Shown here piece by piece: positions 1-8,167 of a stretch of 46,793 nt of DNA; position 1 is the stretch's first letter; every line of letters starts with the position of its first letter. The stretch lies in NCBI GenBank assembly GCA_021803215.1, contig JAJZLV010000010.1:1-46793 (forward strand), read 5' to 3'. The position numbers were made by a program, and so were the translations under genes. A model generated the notes under the pieces. It was not told where the DNA came from. It saw nothing but the letters and a program-made list of their open reading frames with translations, and did no database searches. Origin of the DNA: Actinomycetes bacterium. Lineage in GTDB: Bacteria > Actinomycetota > Acidimicrobiia > Acidimicrobiales > Bog-793.

Positions 1-2
1 AC

Positions 3-581
3 TACCCCGAGGGTGCCAGATCAGAAGAGATCCTCGAGCTCCCCTTCGAGGAGCTCGGCTACTGGGACGGCGGCCCGGCGCTTCCCTGCGGGGCGGTGCT
101 GGCGGCTGTCGAGATCGACCCGGAGACGATGTTCCCCCGGGTACGCAAGGTCGTCGCGGTCGAGGAGTGCGGCAAGGTGCTCGATAGGGACGCGGTCGTC
201 GGTCAGGTGCGCGGCGGCCTTGTGATGGGAGTGGGCGACGCCCTTTTGGAAGAGCACCTCTACAGCGAGGCCGGCGAGATCTTGACCTCTTCGTTCATGG
301 ACTACCTGCTTCCGAGCTTCGATGACTCCTTCGAGGCCGAGATCGAGCTCTTCGAGGAGGAGCGGCTGTTCACCGGACGGAGCGAGTCCGGCGCGAAGGG
401 AGTCGGGGAGGCTGGGACGATCGGAGCCGTGGCTGCCATCGGCTCTGCCGCAGCGGACGCCCTCTGGCGCCGCGGGGCCTCTCTCGACGAGCTGCCGGCC
501 ACACCTTTCAGGATCTTCTCGTCGCTGGCCGCAGCCTCGAGCCGGTCCGTCCAGGAAGTGGCCGACGGGCAACTCGAGTGA
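3..581 (+). CDS. Molybdenum hydroxylase large subunit (CoxL/xanthine dehydrogenase type), C-terminal part
   Basis: The reading frame is open from the window edge, so the N-terminus and most of the molybdopterin domain are missing. About 192 residues remain. The segment GVGEAGTIGA near the C-terminus matches the conserved GxGEAG stretch that carries the active-site glutamate in the aldehyde oxidase/xanthine dehydrogenase/CO dehydrogenase family. These enzymes hydroxylate or oxidise substrates with a molybdopterin cytosine dinucleotide cofactor and work with FAD and 2Fe-2S subunits, which would lie upstream if present. The substrate cannot be told from this fragment; the AYRGAG-type CO dehydrogenase loop is not in the window. 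The next gene starts 105 bp downstream on the same strand. Confidence 0.85.
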   Translation, partial: YPEGARSEEILELPFEELGYWDGGPALPCGAVLAAVEIDPETMFPRVRKVVAVEECGKVLDRDAVVGQVRGGLVMGVGDALLEEHLYSEAGEILTSSFMDYLLPSFDDSFEAEIELFEEERLFTGRSESGAKGVGEAGTIGAVAAIGSAAADALWRRGASLDELPATPFRIFSSLAAASSRSVQEVADGQLE

Positions 582-686
582 ACAGCCGCCTCCGCCGCCC
601 CGGCGCGCTCAGCCGGGCAGCCGGAGCGGGTCGCCGGGAGCTTCTTCTGGAGGACATCTCGGTTCGAAGAGGCGAGGAAAAGGAGC

Positions 687-1460
687 ATGATGCCGCTCGA
701 CAGGAGTCGTGAAGGTCACGTCGAGGTGCTGGTCATCAACCGGCCCGAGGCGGCGAACTCGATAGATCTCGAGACTTCGCAGGCTCTCGCCGAAGCCTTC
801 GACGAGCTTGCGGGGGAGAGCGAGGTGCGCGCCGTTGTCCTCACCGGTGCCGGGGAGCGGGCCTTTTGCGCCGGCATGGACCTCAAGTCCGTCAAGGCCG
901 GGTTGGCTGATCAGATAAACGGTGTCCCCGGCGGCTTCGGCGGCATCGTCTCGCGCTCGGACTTTCCCCATCCGGTGATCGCCGCCGTCAACGGCTCGGC
1001 CGTCGGAGGGGGCTTCGAGATCATGCTCGCCTGCGACATCGTCGTGTCCGCCGAGGAGGCGCTCTTCGGGCTACCTGAGGTGCGCCAGGGCCTGATGGCC
1101 GCTTCAGGAGGACTCGTCCGCCTCACCAAGCACCTGGCACCCCCGGTGGCGCTCGAGCTGGCGCTCACCGGCGAGCGGATCGATGCGGCCCGTGCCTATG
1201 AGCTCGGGCTCGTGAACAAGGTGGTCCCGCGCCACAAGGTCTTTTCGGAGGCGATGTCATTGGCGGCCCAGGTGGCCGCCAATGCACCGGTGGCGGTGCG
1301 AGCCTCGAAGCGCCTCTTGCGCTTCGTCCTCGACGGCGGTGACGACGCCAGTTGGGAGCTCAACCGGCAGCTGGCGAGCGAGGTGCTGGCGAGCGAGGAC
1401 GCGTCGGAGGGAGCCCTGGCGTTTGCCGAGAAGCGTGCACCCCGTTGGACCGGCAGATGA
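687..1460 (+). CDS. Enoyl-CoA hydratase/isomerase family protein
   Basis: A 257-residue crotonase-fold protein of normal length. The first oxyanion-hole segment reads AFCAGMDL and the second AVGGGFEIMLACD, both typical of the family. GLPEV follows, where hydratases place a catalytic glutamate; the glutamate in LPEV fits hydration of an enoyl-CoA. The start is one of two adjacent ATGs (687 or 690) behind GAGGAAAAGGAG. It probably acts in fatty-acid or aromatic acyl-CoA degradation in the cytoplasm, beside a molybdenum hydroxylase and an LLM oxidoreductase. The exact substrate is unknown, and isomerase or dehalogenase activity cannot be excluded. Confidence 0.9.
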   Translation: MMPLDRSREGHVEVLVINRPEAANSIDLETSQALAEAFDELAGESEVRAVVLTGAGERAFCAGMDLKSVKAGLADQINGVPGGFGGIVSRSDFPHPVIAAVNGSAVGGGFEIMLACDIVVSAEEALFGLPEVRQGLMAASGGLVRLTKHLAPPVALELALTGERIDAARAYELGLVNKVVPRHKVFSEAMSLAAQVAANAPVAVRASKRLLRFVLDGGDDASWELNRQLASEVLASEDASEGALAFAEKRAPRWTGR

Positions 1461-1518
1461 GCGGGGCTGTTCGTGTCGAAGGTATCGATCCCTACAAACC
1501 ACTGAGGAGCCGGCAAGA

Positions 1519-2517
1519 ATGGGTATAGACATCAGCATCGGCATCAGCCCGCGGGAGTCCTTGGCCGACTGGATGACGTTTGTCTCCGAGCTCGAACGGG
1601 AGGGGGCAGACCGCATCTGGCTCATCGACTCCCAGCTCGCCATGAAGGACGTGTACGTCGGCCTCGCGACAGCTGCTCTGCACACCGAGCACCTCGAGCT
1701 CGGTACCGGAGTCACGAACTTGTTGACGAGGCACCCCACCGTCACGGCGAATTCGATCTCTGCCATTGCCGAGCTGTCGGGCGGGAGGGCCCTGCTCGGC
1801 CTCGGAGCCGGCGACTCGGCGGTCTACGGTCTTGGAGAGAGCCCCTCGAAGCTGGCCGCGGTGGCAGAGGCGCTCGTCTTCTTCCGTACCGTTCTCGGAG
1901 GGGGAGAGGGCACATGGAAGGGCCGGAGCTTCCGGCTGCCTTACGAGGTGCCACCGGTGAAGCTCTACCTCGCCGTCACCCAGGAGAGGATGTGCCGCCT
2001 GGCGGGACGCCTGGCCGACGGAGCCATCGTCATGGGCCCGGCGCAAAAGGACGCGGTCGCCCGCCAGGTGGGGTGGGTGAGGGCCGGCCTGGAAGAGGCC
2101 GGTCGACACCCGTCGGAGGTCGACATCTCCTACGTCGCCACCCTTTCTGTCGGAGAGGTCGCATCGGCCGTCAACGACGTGGCCTCTTGGGCGACCGGCC
2201 AGGCCCGGCTGCTCGCGAGTACGAAAGATCTCCCGCCCGGCCTGCAGGCCTACCACGAAGAGTTCGTCCGTGCGAAAGAGAGCTACGACTACGGAGAGCA
2301 CCTCTCGACCAGGGCCGCCCATCGTGGCGTCATCAGCGACGAGCTTGTCCAGGTGCTCGCCATCGCCGGACCGGCCTCCGAGTGTGCGGCCCGCCTGGCA
2401 GAGCTAAAAGCGAGCGGGATCGACCGCTTCATCTTCCCGCTGATGGGAGCGGGTAGGGTCGAGCGGCTCCGCCAGCTGCGCGACGAGGTGCTGGGGGCCA
2501 GCCTGGCTGGCGCCTAG
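1519..2517 (+). CDS. LLM-class (luciferase-like) F420- or flavin-dependent oxidoreductase
   Basis: A 332-residue TIM-barrel protein of the luciferase-like monooxygenase superfamily. Features seen are the N-terminal ISIGISPRES strand, the LELGTGVTNLLTRHP segment and ALLGLGAGDS, the pattern of the Mer (methylene-tetrahydromethanopterin reductase)-like F420-dependent group. ATG 1519 is chosen because GAGGAG lies 9 nt upstream; an open frame extends further upstream but has no family similarity. It starts 58 bp after the enoyl-CoA hydratase and may be co-transcribed. The cofactor F420 is inferred from family and likely actinobacterial host, and the substrate is unknown. Confidence 0.85.
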   Translation: MGIDISIGISPRESLADWMTFVSELEREGADRIWLIDSQLAMKDVYVGLATAALHTEHLELGTGVTNLLTRHPTVTANSISAIAELSGGRALLGLGAGDSAVYGLGESPSKLAAVAEALVFFRTVLGGGEGTWKGRSFRLPYEVPPVKLYLAVTQERMCRLAGRLADGAIVMGPAQKDAVARQVGWVRAGLEEAGRHPSEVDISYVATLSVGEVASAVNDVASWATGQARLLASTKDLPPGLQAYHEEFVRAKESYDYGEHLSTRAAHRGVISDELVQVLAIAGPASECAARLAELKASGIDRFIFPLMGAGRVERLRQLRDEVLGASLAGA

Positions 2518-2524
2518 TTGGCAC

Positions 2525-3328
2525 TCAGCGAGCTTCCAGCACCTTTTTCAGCACCAGCGCTCCGGAGTGCTCGAGATCTCCCGTGGCGGTCATGAGGACG
2601 AGCGGTGAGGATCGCCTGGCGTCATCCAGGCGCTCGAGGGCCCCGCTGGAGGCCTCAGAGTCCAACTCGTCGCGGTAACGGCGGGAGAACTCCTCGAAGC
2701 GCTCGGGGCGATGCCCGTACCACTTGCGCAAGCCGGCGCTCGGGGCGAGCTCCTTCACCCACAGCTCGAAGGGGGCCTCCGCCTTCGAGAGCCCGCGGGG
2801 CCAGAGCCGGTCGACGAGCACGCCGGTGCCCTCGGGGCGGTCCTTGTCGTAGACGCGCGCCACAGCGATCCCGCGCCGCCCACCCGCCCCGACGGGCTCG
2901 CCCGGGAAGCCGTGGTGGCGCTGGGTGGGAGCCAGCCCGTCCCAGGCCCGCGGCAGGTCGAGCTCGAGCCGTTCGAGCTCTTCGAGGTGGAGGGCCGAGA
3001 GAGCCTCGAGGCGGGCCTCCCCCTCTGCGGTGAGACTGAGGCGCACCACCCGATGGTCTGTCAGGCTTCTCTGGCGCTCGACCAACCCGGCAGCTTCGGC
3101 CCGGTCGACCAGCTCGACGGTGCTGTGGTGGCGCAAAAAGAGGTAGTCGGCCACCTCGCCGATGGTGGGTCGCTCCTCGCCTTGGTGCCCTCTGATCGCC
3201 AGCAGCAGCTGGTGCTGGGCCGGGGTGAGGCCGGCTGCCCGCGCCTGTTTGGCGCTCCAGCGCTCGAAGTGGCGAAGCCCGGTCCGCAGCGCCAGCAAGC
3301 GGGCGTAGGTGGAGTTGGGCAGGGTCAC
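2525..3328 (-). CDS. MarR-family regulator fused to a DUF488 (YeaO-like) domain
   Basis: A single uninterrupted frame of 267 residues. Residues 1-137 form a MarR winged helix: LTPAQHQLLLAI, then PTIGEVADYLFLRHHSTVELV as the helix-turn-helix (about 55-80), then the wing ending in VVRLSLT. Residues 154-267 match DUF488: RVYDKD, then VDRLWPRGLSK (172-182), then the LRKWYGHRPERFEEF helix. GTG 3326-3328 is chosen as start because the MarR fold begins there and a palindrome lies just upstream; the frame stays open further upstream without similarity. DUF488 has no firmly established biochemical role. The protein is transcribed divergently from the ClC gene and probably controls itself and perhaps that gene. 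The fusion is seen directly; regulation is inferred. Confidence 0.85.
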   Translation of the reverse strand: MTLPNSTYARLLALRTGLRHFERWSAKQARAAGLTPAQHQLLLAIRGHQGEERPTIGEVADYLFLRHHSTVELVDRAEAAGLVERQRSLTDHRVVRLSLTAEGEARLEALSALHLEELERLELDLPRAWDGLAPTQRHHGFPGEPVGAGGRRGIAVARVYDKDRPEGTGVLVDRLWPRGLSKAEAPFELWVKELAPSAGLRKWYGHRPERFEEFSRRYRDELDSEASSGALERLDDARRSSPLVLMTATGDLEHSGALVLKKVLEAR

Positions 3329-3333
3329 TCTTG

Positions 3334-3350
3334 TAACGATAACATCGTTA
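3334..3350. promoter_or_regulatory. Perfect 17-bp palindrome, candidate MarR operator
   Basis: TAACGAT-AAC-ATCGTTA has perfect 7-bp arms around a 3-bp centre. A further AACGAT half-like copy follows at 3351-3356. It begins 6 bp upstream of the GTG start of the MarR-DUF488 gene, in the short divergent region shared with the ClC gene. Size and symmetry fit a winged-helix dimer site. Binding is inferred. Confidence 0.65.
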
Positions 3351-3422
3351 AACGATGGATATGGCGATCTCCCCCGGGCGCGCGGATCGCATGGAGCGAC
3401 GCCGCCAGCTCGGCGAGCCGGC

Positions 3423-5411
3423 GTGAGGCCGGCCCTCGGCCGCTTCTTCGAGGCGCCCGCCGATGAGGAGGTGAGCCTCGGAGAGCCGCGACGCCGGATG
3501 GCGCTCCTCGCCCTGTTCGGGGTGCTGCTCGGCGGTGTGGGCGGGGTGGCCGCCTTCCTCGTCGTCCGGCTGGTCGGCCTGATAAGCAACCTGGCCCTCC
3601 TCCACCGGGTCGGCTTCGGGCTACCCGATCTCCGTCACTACCACCCCGGGCCCGATCTGATAGCCGTCGGCGTCGGCGGCGCTCTCGTGGTGGTGCTCCT
3701 GGCGCTGTGGAGCCCGGTCATAAAAGGGCACGGGATTCCCGAGTCCCTCGCGGCGATCGTGCTGCGCGAGAGCCGGATCGAGCCGCGGGTCCTTGTCGCC
3801 AAGCCGCTCTCGGCCGCAGTGGCGATGGGCACGGGAGGGCCCTTCGGCGCCGAGGGCCCCATCATCGTGACCGGGGGCTGCATCGGGTCGCTGCTCGGCC
3901 AGCTGGTCAGGGTCTCGGCTTCGGAGCGGCGGATCCTGCTCGCGACGGGAGCGGTCGCCGGGATGGCCGGCGTCTTCGACACCCCGCTCGCAGCCGTCAT
4001 CCTCGCCTTCGAGCTGCTCTTGTTCGAGCGCTCGCTGCGCGCCCTGCTCCCGCTCGTGCTCGCCACCGGGCTCGCGAGCGAGCTCCACGTCCTTTTGATC
4101 GGGGCGAACCCGTTGTTCGCGGTCAGGTTGCCGCTCACATACACCGCAGCCCAGCTGCCGCTCTTCTGCCTCTTGGGCCTGGCCGCCGGGCTCCTCGCCA
4201 TCCTTCTCAACAAGGGGCTCGCCGCCTTCGAGGCGGGCTTTGCCCGCCTCCGGGTGCCCGGGGCTCTCCATCCGATCATCGGAGCCATCGGCTTTACGAC
4301 CATCGGCCTCGCCGTCCCGGGCTCCCTCTCGGTCGGCTACTGGGCCATCTCGGGGGCGGTGAACGGCAAGTTCCTCCTCGGGGCCGCCGCCGCCCTCTTT
4401 CTTGGGAAGCTCTTCTCCTGGTGGATCGCCCTCGCCTCGAACACCTCGGGCGGGACCCTGGCGCCCATCTTCCTCATCGGGGCGACCATGGGCGAGATGA
4501 TCGGCATCGGCTTTGCCCACCTGCTCCCCGGGCTTAGCATCGCCCCGGCGGCCTTCGCCCTCGTCGCCATGGGCGCGACCTTCGGCGCCGCCGCCCGGGC
4601 CCCTCTCACCGGGGCGGTCTTCGCCATAGAGGTGACCGGGGCAACCCATCTGCTCGTCCCGATGCTGCTCGCCCTCGGCCTGGCAGAGCTGGTGGCCGAG
4701 CTCGGTCTTCGCGAGCGGCTGATGACCGACAAGCTCGTCCGGCGCGGCTTTCGGGTCGAGTTCGACACCGAGGTCGACCCCTTCCGGACCGCCGTGGCCG
4801 GCCAGGCGATGGACCCCCTCTCCGAGAGCTCGATCCCGCCCGGCGCTCCGAGCGTCGACCGCTCCTCCTACCTGCGAGACGTCCTGGCGATCTTCCTCGC
4901 CGAGCGGGAGGTGAACGAGGTCGTCGTCACGGCGGACGCCAGCCCGGTCGGGGTGATCACCCGGTCGGTCATCTCCGACGTGCTGAGCCGCCGCCTGGCC
5001 GAGTCCGAGCTGCAGGCTCCCACCCTCAGGCCGGCGCTCTTTCCGGCCAGGCGGCGCCGACCCCGGGGGCCGCGGGCCGGCCGGATCCCTCGGGTGGACG
5101 AGGCCCACGGGAACGCCCCAGACCCCGACGCCGACAGCGATGGCGCCGAGCCGGGCGGAGAGGCTGCGGGAGCCGGTGGCGGCGAGAGCCGGCAGCTCAT
5201 CCCAGGACCGGCCCGGTCGGCACCGCCGCCGGCGCCTAGGCTCGACCAGCAGATGGCAACGGACTCTTTGCCCGATCGCCTCCCCGACGATGACCCGGCC
5301 GACCTGGGGGGCGAGGCCGCCTGCTGGGCCCATCAGCTCTGCCCGGAGTGCGACGCCGTCATGGCAGAGGGCCACCGGCCCGGCTGTCCCTCCGCAGAAG
5401 GGCCCGCCTGA
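3423..5411 (+). CDS. ClC-family chloride/anion channel or transporter with extended C-terminus
   Basis: A 662-residue frame with a hydrophobic ClC core (about 25-465). The anion-binding loops are GHGIPE (about 102-107) and GAEGP (about 142-146), the latter keeping the gating glutamate. GGTLAP (about 343) is the third loop. Aligned to E. coli ClC, the internal proton glutamate E203 is Leu (ILAFELLL), S107 is His and Y445 is Thr, so simple H+/Cl- exchange by the known route is doubtful. A single CBS-like segment lies at about 478-526, then a Pro/Arg/Ala-rich linker and a Cys/His cluster (634-655). GTG 3423 is a tentative start; GTG 3471 is possible. The gene is divergent from MarR-DUF488. Confidence 0.85.
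   Translation: MRPALGRFFEAPADEEVSLGEPRRRMALLALFGVLLGGVGGVAAFLVVRLVGLISNLALLHRVGFGLPDLRHYHPGPDLIAVGVGGALVVVLLALWSPVIKGHGIPESLAAIVLRESRIEPRVLVAKPLSAAVAMGTGGPFGAEGPIIVTGGCIGSLLGQLVRVSASERRILLATGAVAGMAGVFDTPLAAVILAFELLLFERSLRALLPLVLATGLASELHVLLIGANPLFAVRLPLTYTAAQLPLFCLLGLAAGLLAILLNKGLAAFEAGFARLRVPGALHPIIGAIGFTTIGLAVPGSLSVGYWAISGAVNGKFLLGAAAALFLGKLFSWWIALASNTSGGTLAPIFLIGATMGEMIGIGFAHLLPGLSIAPAAFALVAMGATFGAAARAPLTGAVFAIEVTGATHLLVPMLLALGLAELVAELGLRERLMTDKLVRRGFRVEFDTEVDPFRTAVAGQAMDPLSESSIPPGAPSVDRSSYLRDVLAIFLAEREVNEVVVTADASPVGVITRSVISDVLSRRLAESELQAPTLRPALFPARRRRPRGPRAGRIPRVDEAHGNAPDPDADSDGAEPGGEAAGAGGGESRQLIPGPARSAPPPAPRLDQQMATDSLPDRLPDDDPADLGGEAACWAHQLCPECDAVMAEGHRPGCPSAEGPA
5253..5411 (+). CDS. 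Possible separate small Cys/His-rich protein nested at the 3' end of the ClC frame
   Basis: From ATG 5253 the same frame would give a 52-residue protein beginning MATDSLPDRLPDDDPADL. It carries a CxAH, CPEC, then GHRPGC cluster that could bind one zinc. A TAGGCT box at 5237-5242 precedes the ATG at a spacing like those at 8153 and 23230, so a leaderless transcript is conceivable. I have an unverified impression that stand-alone small proteins of this kind occur in related actinobacteria. If this is a separate gene, the ClC frame simply lacks a stop before it; otherwise this is a fused zinc domain. Confidence 0.45.
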   Translation: MATDSLPDRLPDDDPADLGGEAACWAHQLCPECDAVMAEGHRPGCPSAEGPA

Positions 5412-5851
5412 AATGGCCGCGCGCGGTCCGGCCTGATCACCGCGGGCGGTCGGCTCCGGAGGGGCCGCTCGGGCCAGCACCGCTTGCTCCGTCCGAGCGC
5501 CACGATGAGCCTGGCGGCAGGCTCGCGTCAGCCCGAGCGCTCGTCAGGTTGTGCCTGAAGGCCCGCAGGCAGCCAGCGCCCGGCAGGGGCGGCCAACTGC
5601 TCCGCTGTAGCCCAAGCACAAGGGGCCGAAGCACAGGCCGGTGAAGCACAAGCACGGCCGGCCCCGGCACCCGAAGCGCCGCCGAGAGCCAGTCGCTCCG
5701 CTGGGGCCGAGGCGGTCAGGAACGGCTCGACGGCTCCGGCGGGCCACCTGGCCGGCGGCGCGGGGGCCGGCCAGGTGGGCCTCGCCGGCCCTCGGGTGGC
5801 CGCAGCCGGCAGGTAGTCTCGCGACGTGTTGCGGATCGACGGGCCGGCTGA
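5412..5851. other. Intergenic region between ClC and helicase genes
   Basis: About 440 bp of very GC-rich sequence. It contains Ala/Gln/Arg-rich open frames without recognisable similarity and a strong hairpin at 5744-5778. I see no convincing gene or structured RNA. The promoter of the helicase gene should lie in the last 100 bp. Confidence 0.5.
5744..5778. terminator. Hairpin with 13-bp perfect stem
   Basis: CCACCTGGCCGGC (5744-5756) pairs perfectly with 5766-5778 across a 9-nt loop. There is no T-tract, which is common for high-GC actinobacterial terminators. It lies between the ClC gene and the helicase gene. Confidence 0.5.
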
Positions 5852-8155
5852 GTGGTGAGCCGAGTCGACGAGTGGGATCTCTTCGGTGACTTCTCGGTCC
5901 TTCCGGCTCTGGCCGAGGATCCAGCTGGGCAGAGCCACGACCTCTCCGACGAGGCCCTGCTAGGGGATCTGAACGAGGTCCAGCGCGAGGCAGTGCTGCA
6001 CCAGGACGGCCCGCTCGTGGTCGTGGCCGGAGCTGGCTCGGGCAAGACGAGGGTCCTCACGAGGCGCATCGCCCGCCTGGTCGCCACCGGCACGGCGCCT
6101 TGGCGGATCCTCGCCATCACCTTCACCAACAAGGCGGCCGGCGAGATGCGCGAGCGGGTGGCCGCCCTCGTCGGCGAGGACGCCAAGAGGATGTGGGTCT
6201 CGACCTTCCACTCGGCCTGTGTCCGCATCCTCCGGCGGAACGCCGAGGCGATCGGGTACCGCTCCAATTTCACCATCTACGACGACGGCGACTCCCGCCG
6301 GCTCGTCGAGCACATCCTCGACGACCGGGGGATCGACCAGAAGCGCTTCCCCGCCCGGGCCGTCGCCGGTGCCATCGGCCAGGCGAAGAGCGAGCTCATC
6401 GACGCCGACGCCTACGACGCCCGGGTCGCCACCTTGTACGAGCGCAAGATCGCCGAGGTCTACCTCTCCTACGAGCGGCGCCTCGTCGAGGCGAACGCCA
6501 TGGACTTCGACGACCTGCTCGTTCGCACGGTGCGCCTCTTTAGGGAGAACCCCGACATCCTGCAGGGCTACCAGGAGCGCTTCGTGCACCTGCTCGTCGA
6601 CGAGTACCAGGACACCAACCTCGCCCAGAACGAGATCGTCATGCTGCTCGGCCGGGCGCACAGAAACGTCTGCGTGGTCGGCGACACCGACCAGAGCATC
6701 TACCGCTTCAGAGGGGCCGAGATGCGCAACCTGCTCGACTTCGAGCACGCCTTCCCCGACGCCCGGGTCATCCTGCTGGAGCAGAACTACCGCTCGACCC
6801 AGCACATCCTCGACGCTGCCAACGCCGTCATCGCCAACAACCTGGTCCGCCAGAGAAAGGACCTCTGGTCGGCCCTCGGCGAGGGGGAGAGGGTGAAGCT
6901 CTTCCGGGCCGGCACCGACCGGGAGGAGGCGAGCTTCGTGGCGGACGAGATCGGCTCGCTCTATCGAAGCGGCATCCCCTTCAACGAGATGGCGGTCTTC
7001 TACCGCACGAACGCCCAGAGCCGGGCGCTCGAAGAGGCTCTCATGTCACGGGGGGTCCCCTACGTGGTCATCGGGGGCACCCGCTTCTACGACCGCCGGG
7101 AGATCCGCGACCTCCTCGCCTACCTGAAGCTGGTGGTGAACCCCGAGGACGAGGTCGCCCTGCGCCGGGTGCTAAACGTGCCCCGTCGCGGGGTGGGCGA
7201 CACCACGGTCGGCCGGCTGGTCGCCTACGCCAGGGAGCGGGGCATCTCTTTTGCCGCCGCTCTCAGGCGAGGAGAGGAGGCGGGAGCCTCGCCGAAGGCG
7301 GCGAACGGCCTGAGGAGCCTTCTGTTGCTCCTCGACGAGCTGGCAGCAGAGGACCTGGCTCGAAAGCGGCCCTCCGAGATCGCCGAGCTGCTCTTGGAGC
7401 GGACCGGCTACAGTGAGATGCTCGAGGCCGAGGCGCTCAACGGGGGCGCCAAGGCGATCGAGGCCGAGGGACGCCTCGAGAACCTGGCCGAGCTGGTCTC
7501 GGTCGCCTCGGAGTTCGACGACCTCGAGGCCTTCTTGGAGACCACCACCTTGCAGGCGGCCGCCGACGAGCTCGACGACGGGCCGACGGTCTCTCTCATG
7601 ACGCTGCATGCCGCCAAGGGCCTCGAGTTCTCGACTGTCTTTCTGACGGGGATGGAAGAGGGGCTCTTCCCCCACTCCCAGACCCTCGGCGAGCCGGACG
7701 ACATGGAAGAAGAGCGCCGTCTTTGCTACGTCGGGATCACGCGGGCGAGAGAGCGCCTCTATCTCACCCACACCTGGACGCGGCTCATGTTCGGCTCGGT
7801 GAAGGACTCGATCCCGAGCCGCTTCCTGAAAGAGATCCCGGCCGAGCTGATCGAAGAGGTGGGAGGCGGCTCGATCGTCGGGTCGGGCCGGTCCTCGTTC
7901 TCGTCGCTTTACACAAAGCGCCTCGCCTCGCCCACAGCTCCGGCCCCGGCCGCCTCGACCGGGGCCGAGGCCCTCGGACTGGAGGCGGGCGACGCCGTCG
8001 TGCACGAGCGCTTCGGAGCCGGAGTCGTCACCTACGTCGAGGGAGAGGGCGAGGAGGCCCGCGCCGAGGTCCGCTTCCCCGAGCGGGGCACTAAGCGCTT
8101 CCTTCTCGCCCTCACGCCACTTCGGAAAGTGACGGCACCCGAGGCAAGGCCGTAG
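5852..8155 (+). CDS. pcrA: ATP-dependent DNA helicase UvrD/PcrA
   Basis: A 767-residue superfamily 1A helicase that unwinds DNA 3' to 5' in repair and replication. Walker A is AGAGSGKT (about 59-66), motif II DEYQDTN (about 250), motif IV QNYRST, motif V TLHAAKGLEF (about 583) and motif VI YVGITRARE (about 625). The C-terminus from LEAGDAVVHERFGAG onward fits the PcrA/UvrD Tudor-like domain that contacts RNA polymerase. Length is normal. The start is one of two tandem GTG codons (5852, 5855). No clear LexA box is visible upstream. The next gene begins 12 bp after the stop, so read-through transcription is likely. Confidence 0.95.
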   Translation: MVSRVDEWDLFGDFSVLPALAEDPAGQSHDLSDEALLGDLNEVQREAVLHQDGPLVVVAGAGSGKTRVLTRRIARLVATGTAPWRILAITFTNKAAGEMRERVAALVGEDAKRMWVSTFHSACVRILRRNAEAIGYRSNFTIYDDGDSRRLVEHILDDRGIDQKRFPARAVAGAIGQAKSELIDADAYDARVATLYERKIAEVYLSYERRLVEANAMDFDDLLVRTVRLFRENPDILQGYQERFVHLLVDEYQDTNLAQNEIVMLLGRAHRNVCVVGDTDQSIYRFRGAEMRNLLDFEHAFPDARVILLEQNYRSTQHILDAANAVIANNLVRQRKDLWSALGEGERVKLFRAGTDREEASFVADEIGSLYRSGIPFNEMAVFYRTNAQSRALEEALMSRGVPYVVIGGTRFYDRREIRDLLAYLKLVVNPEDEVALRRVLNVPRRGVGDTTVGRLVAYARERGISFAAALRRGEEAGASPKAANGLRSLLLLLDELAAEDLARKRPSEIAELLLERTGYSEMLEAEALNGGAKAIEAEGRLENLAELVSVASEFDDLEAFLETTTLQAAADELDDGPTVSLMTLHAAKGLEFSTVFLTGMEEGLFPHSQTLGEPDDMEEERRLCYVGITRARERLYLTHTWTRLMFGSVKDSIPSRFLKEIPAELIEEVGGGSIVGSGRSSFSSLYTKRLASPTAPAPAASTGAEALGLEAGDAVVHERFGAGVVTYVEGEGEEARAEVRFPERGTKRFLLALTPLRKVTAPEARP

Positions 8156-8158
8156 CAT
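8153..8158 (+). promoter_or_regulatory. TAGCAT box, possible -10 of a leaderless transcript
   Basis: The 12-mer TAGCATCCGGCC (8153-8164) ends 3 bp before the ATG of the B12-binding gene. It is identical to the sequence just upstream of icd (23230-23241). TAGCAT resembles an actinobacterial -10 hexamer. Its first three bases are the helicase stop codon. Confidence 0.35.
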
Positions 8159-8167
8159 CCGGCCAGG

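Noticed and set aside
3621-5480. A long minus-strand open frame (619 codons) opposite the ClC gene
   Set aside because: Its translation is low-complexity, rich in Gly, Glu, Asp and Arg, with no motifs. It mirrors the GC-rich codons of the clear ClC gene.
5528-5938. Ala-rich minus-strand frame in the gap before the helicase
   Set aside because: It overlaps the helicase start, has no similarity and no ribosome site, and consists mostly of Ala, Pro and Gly.
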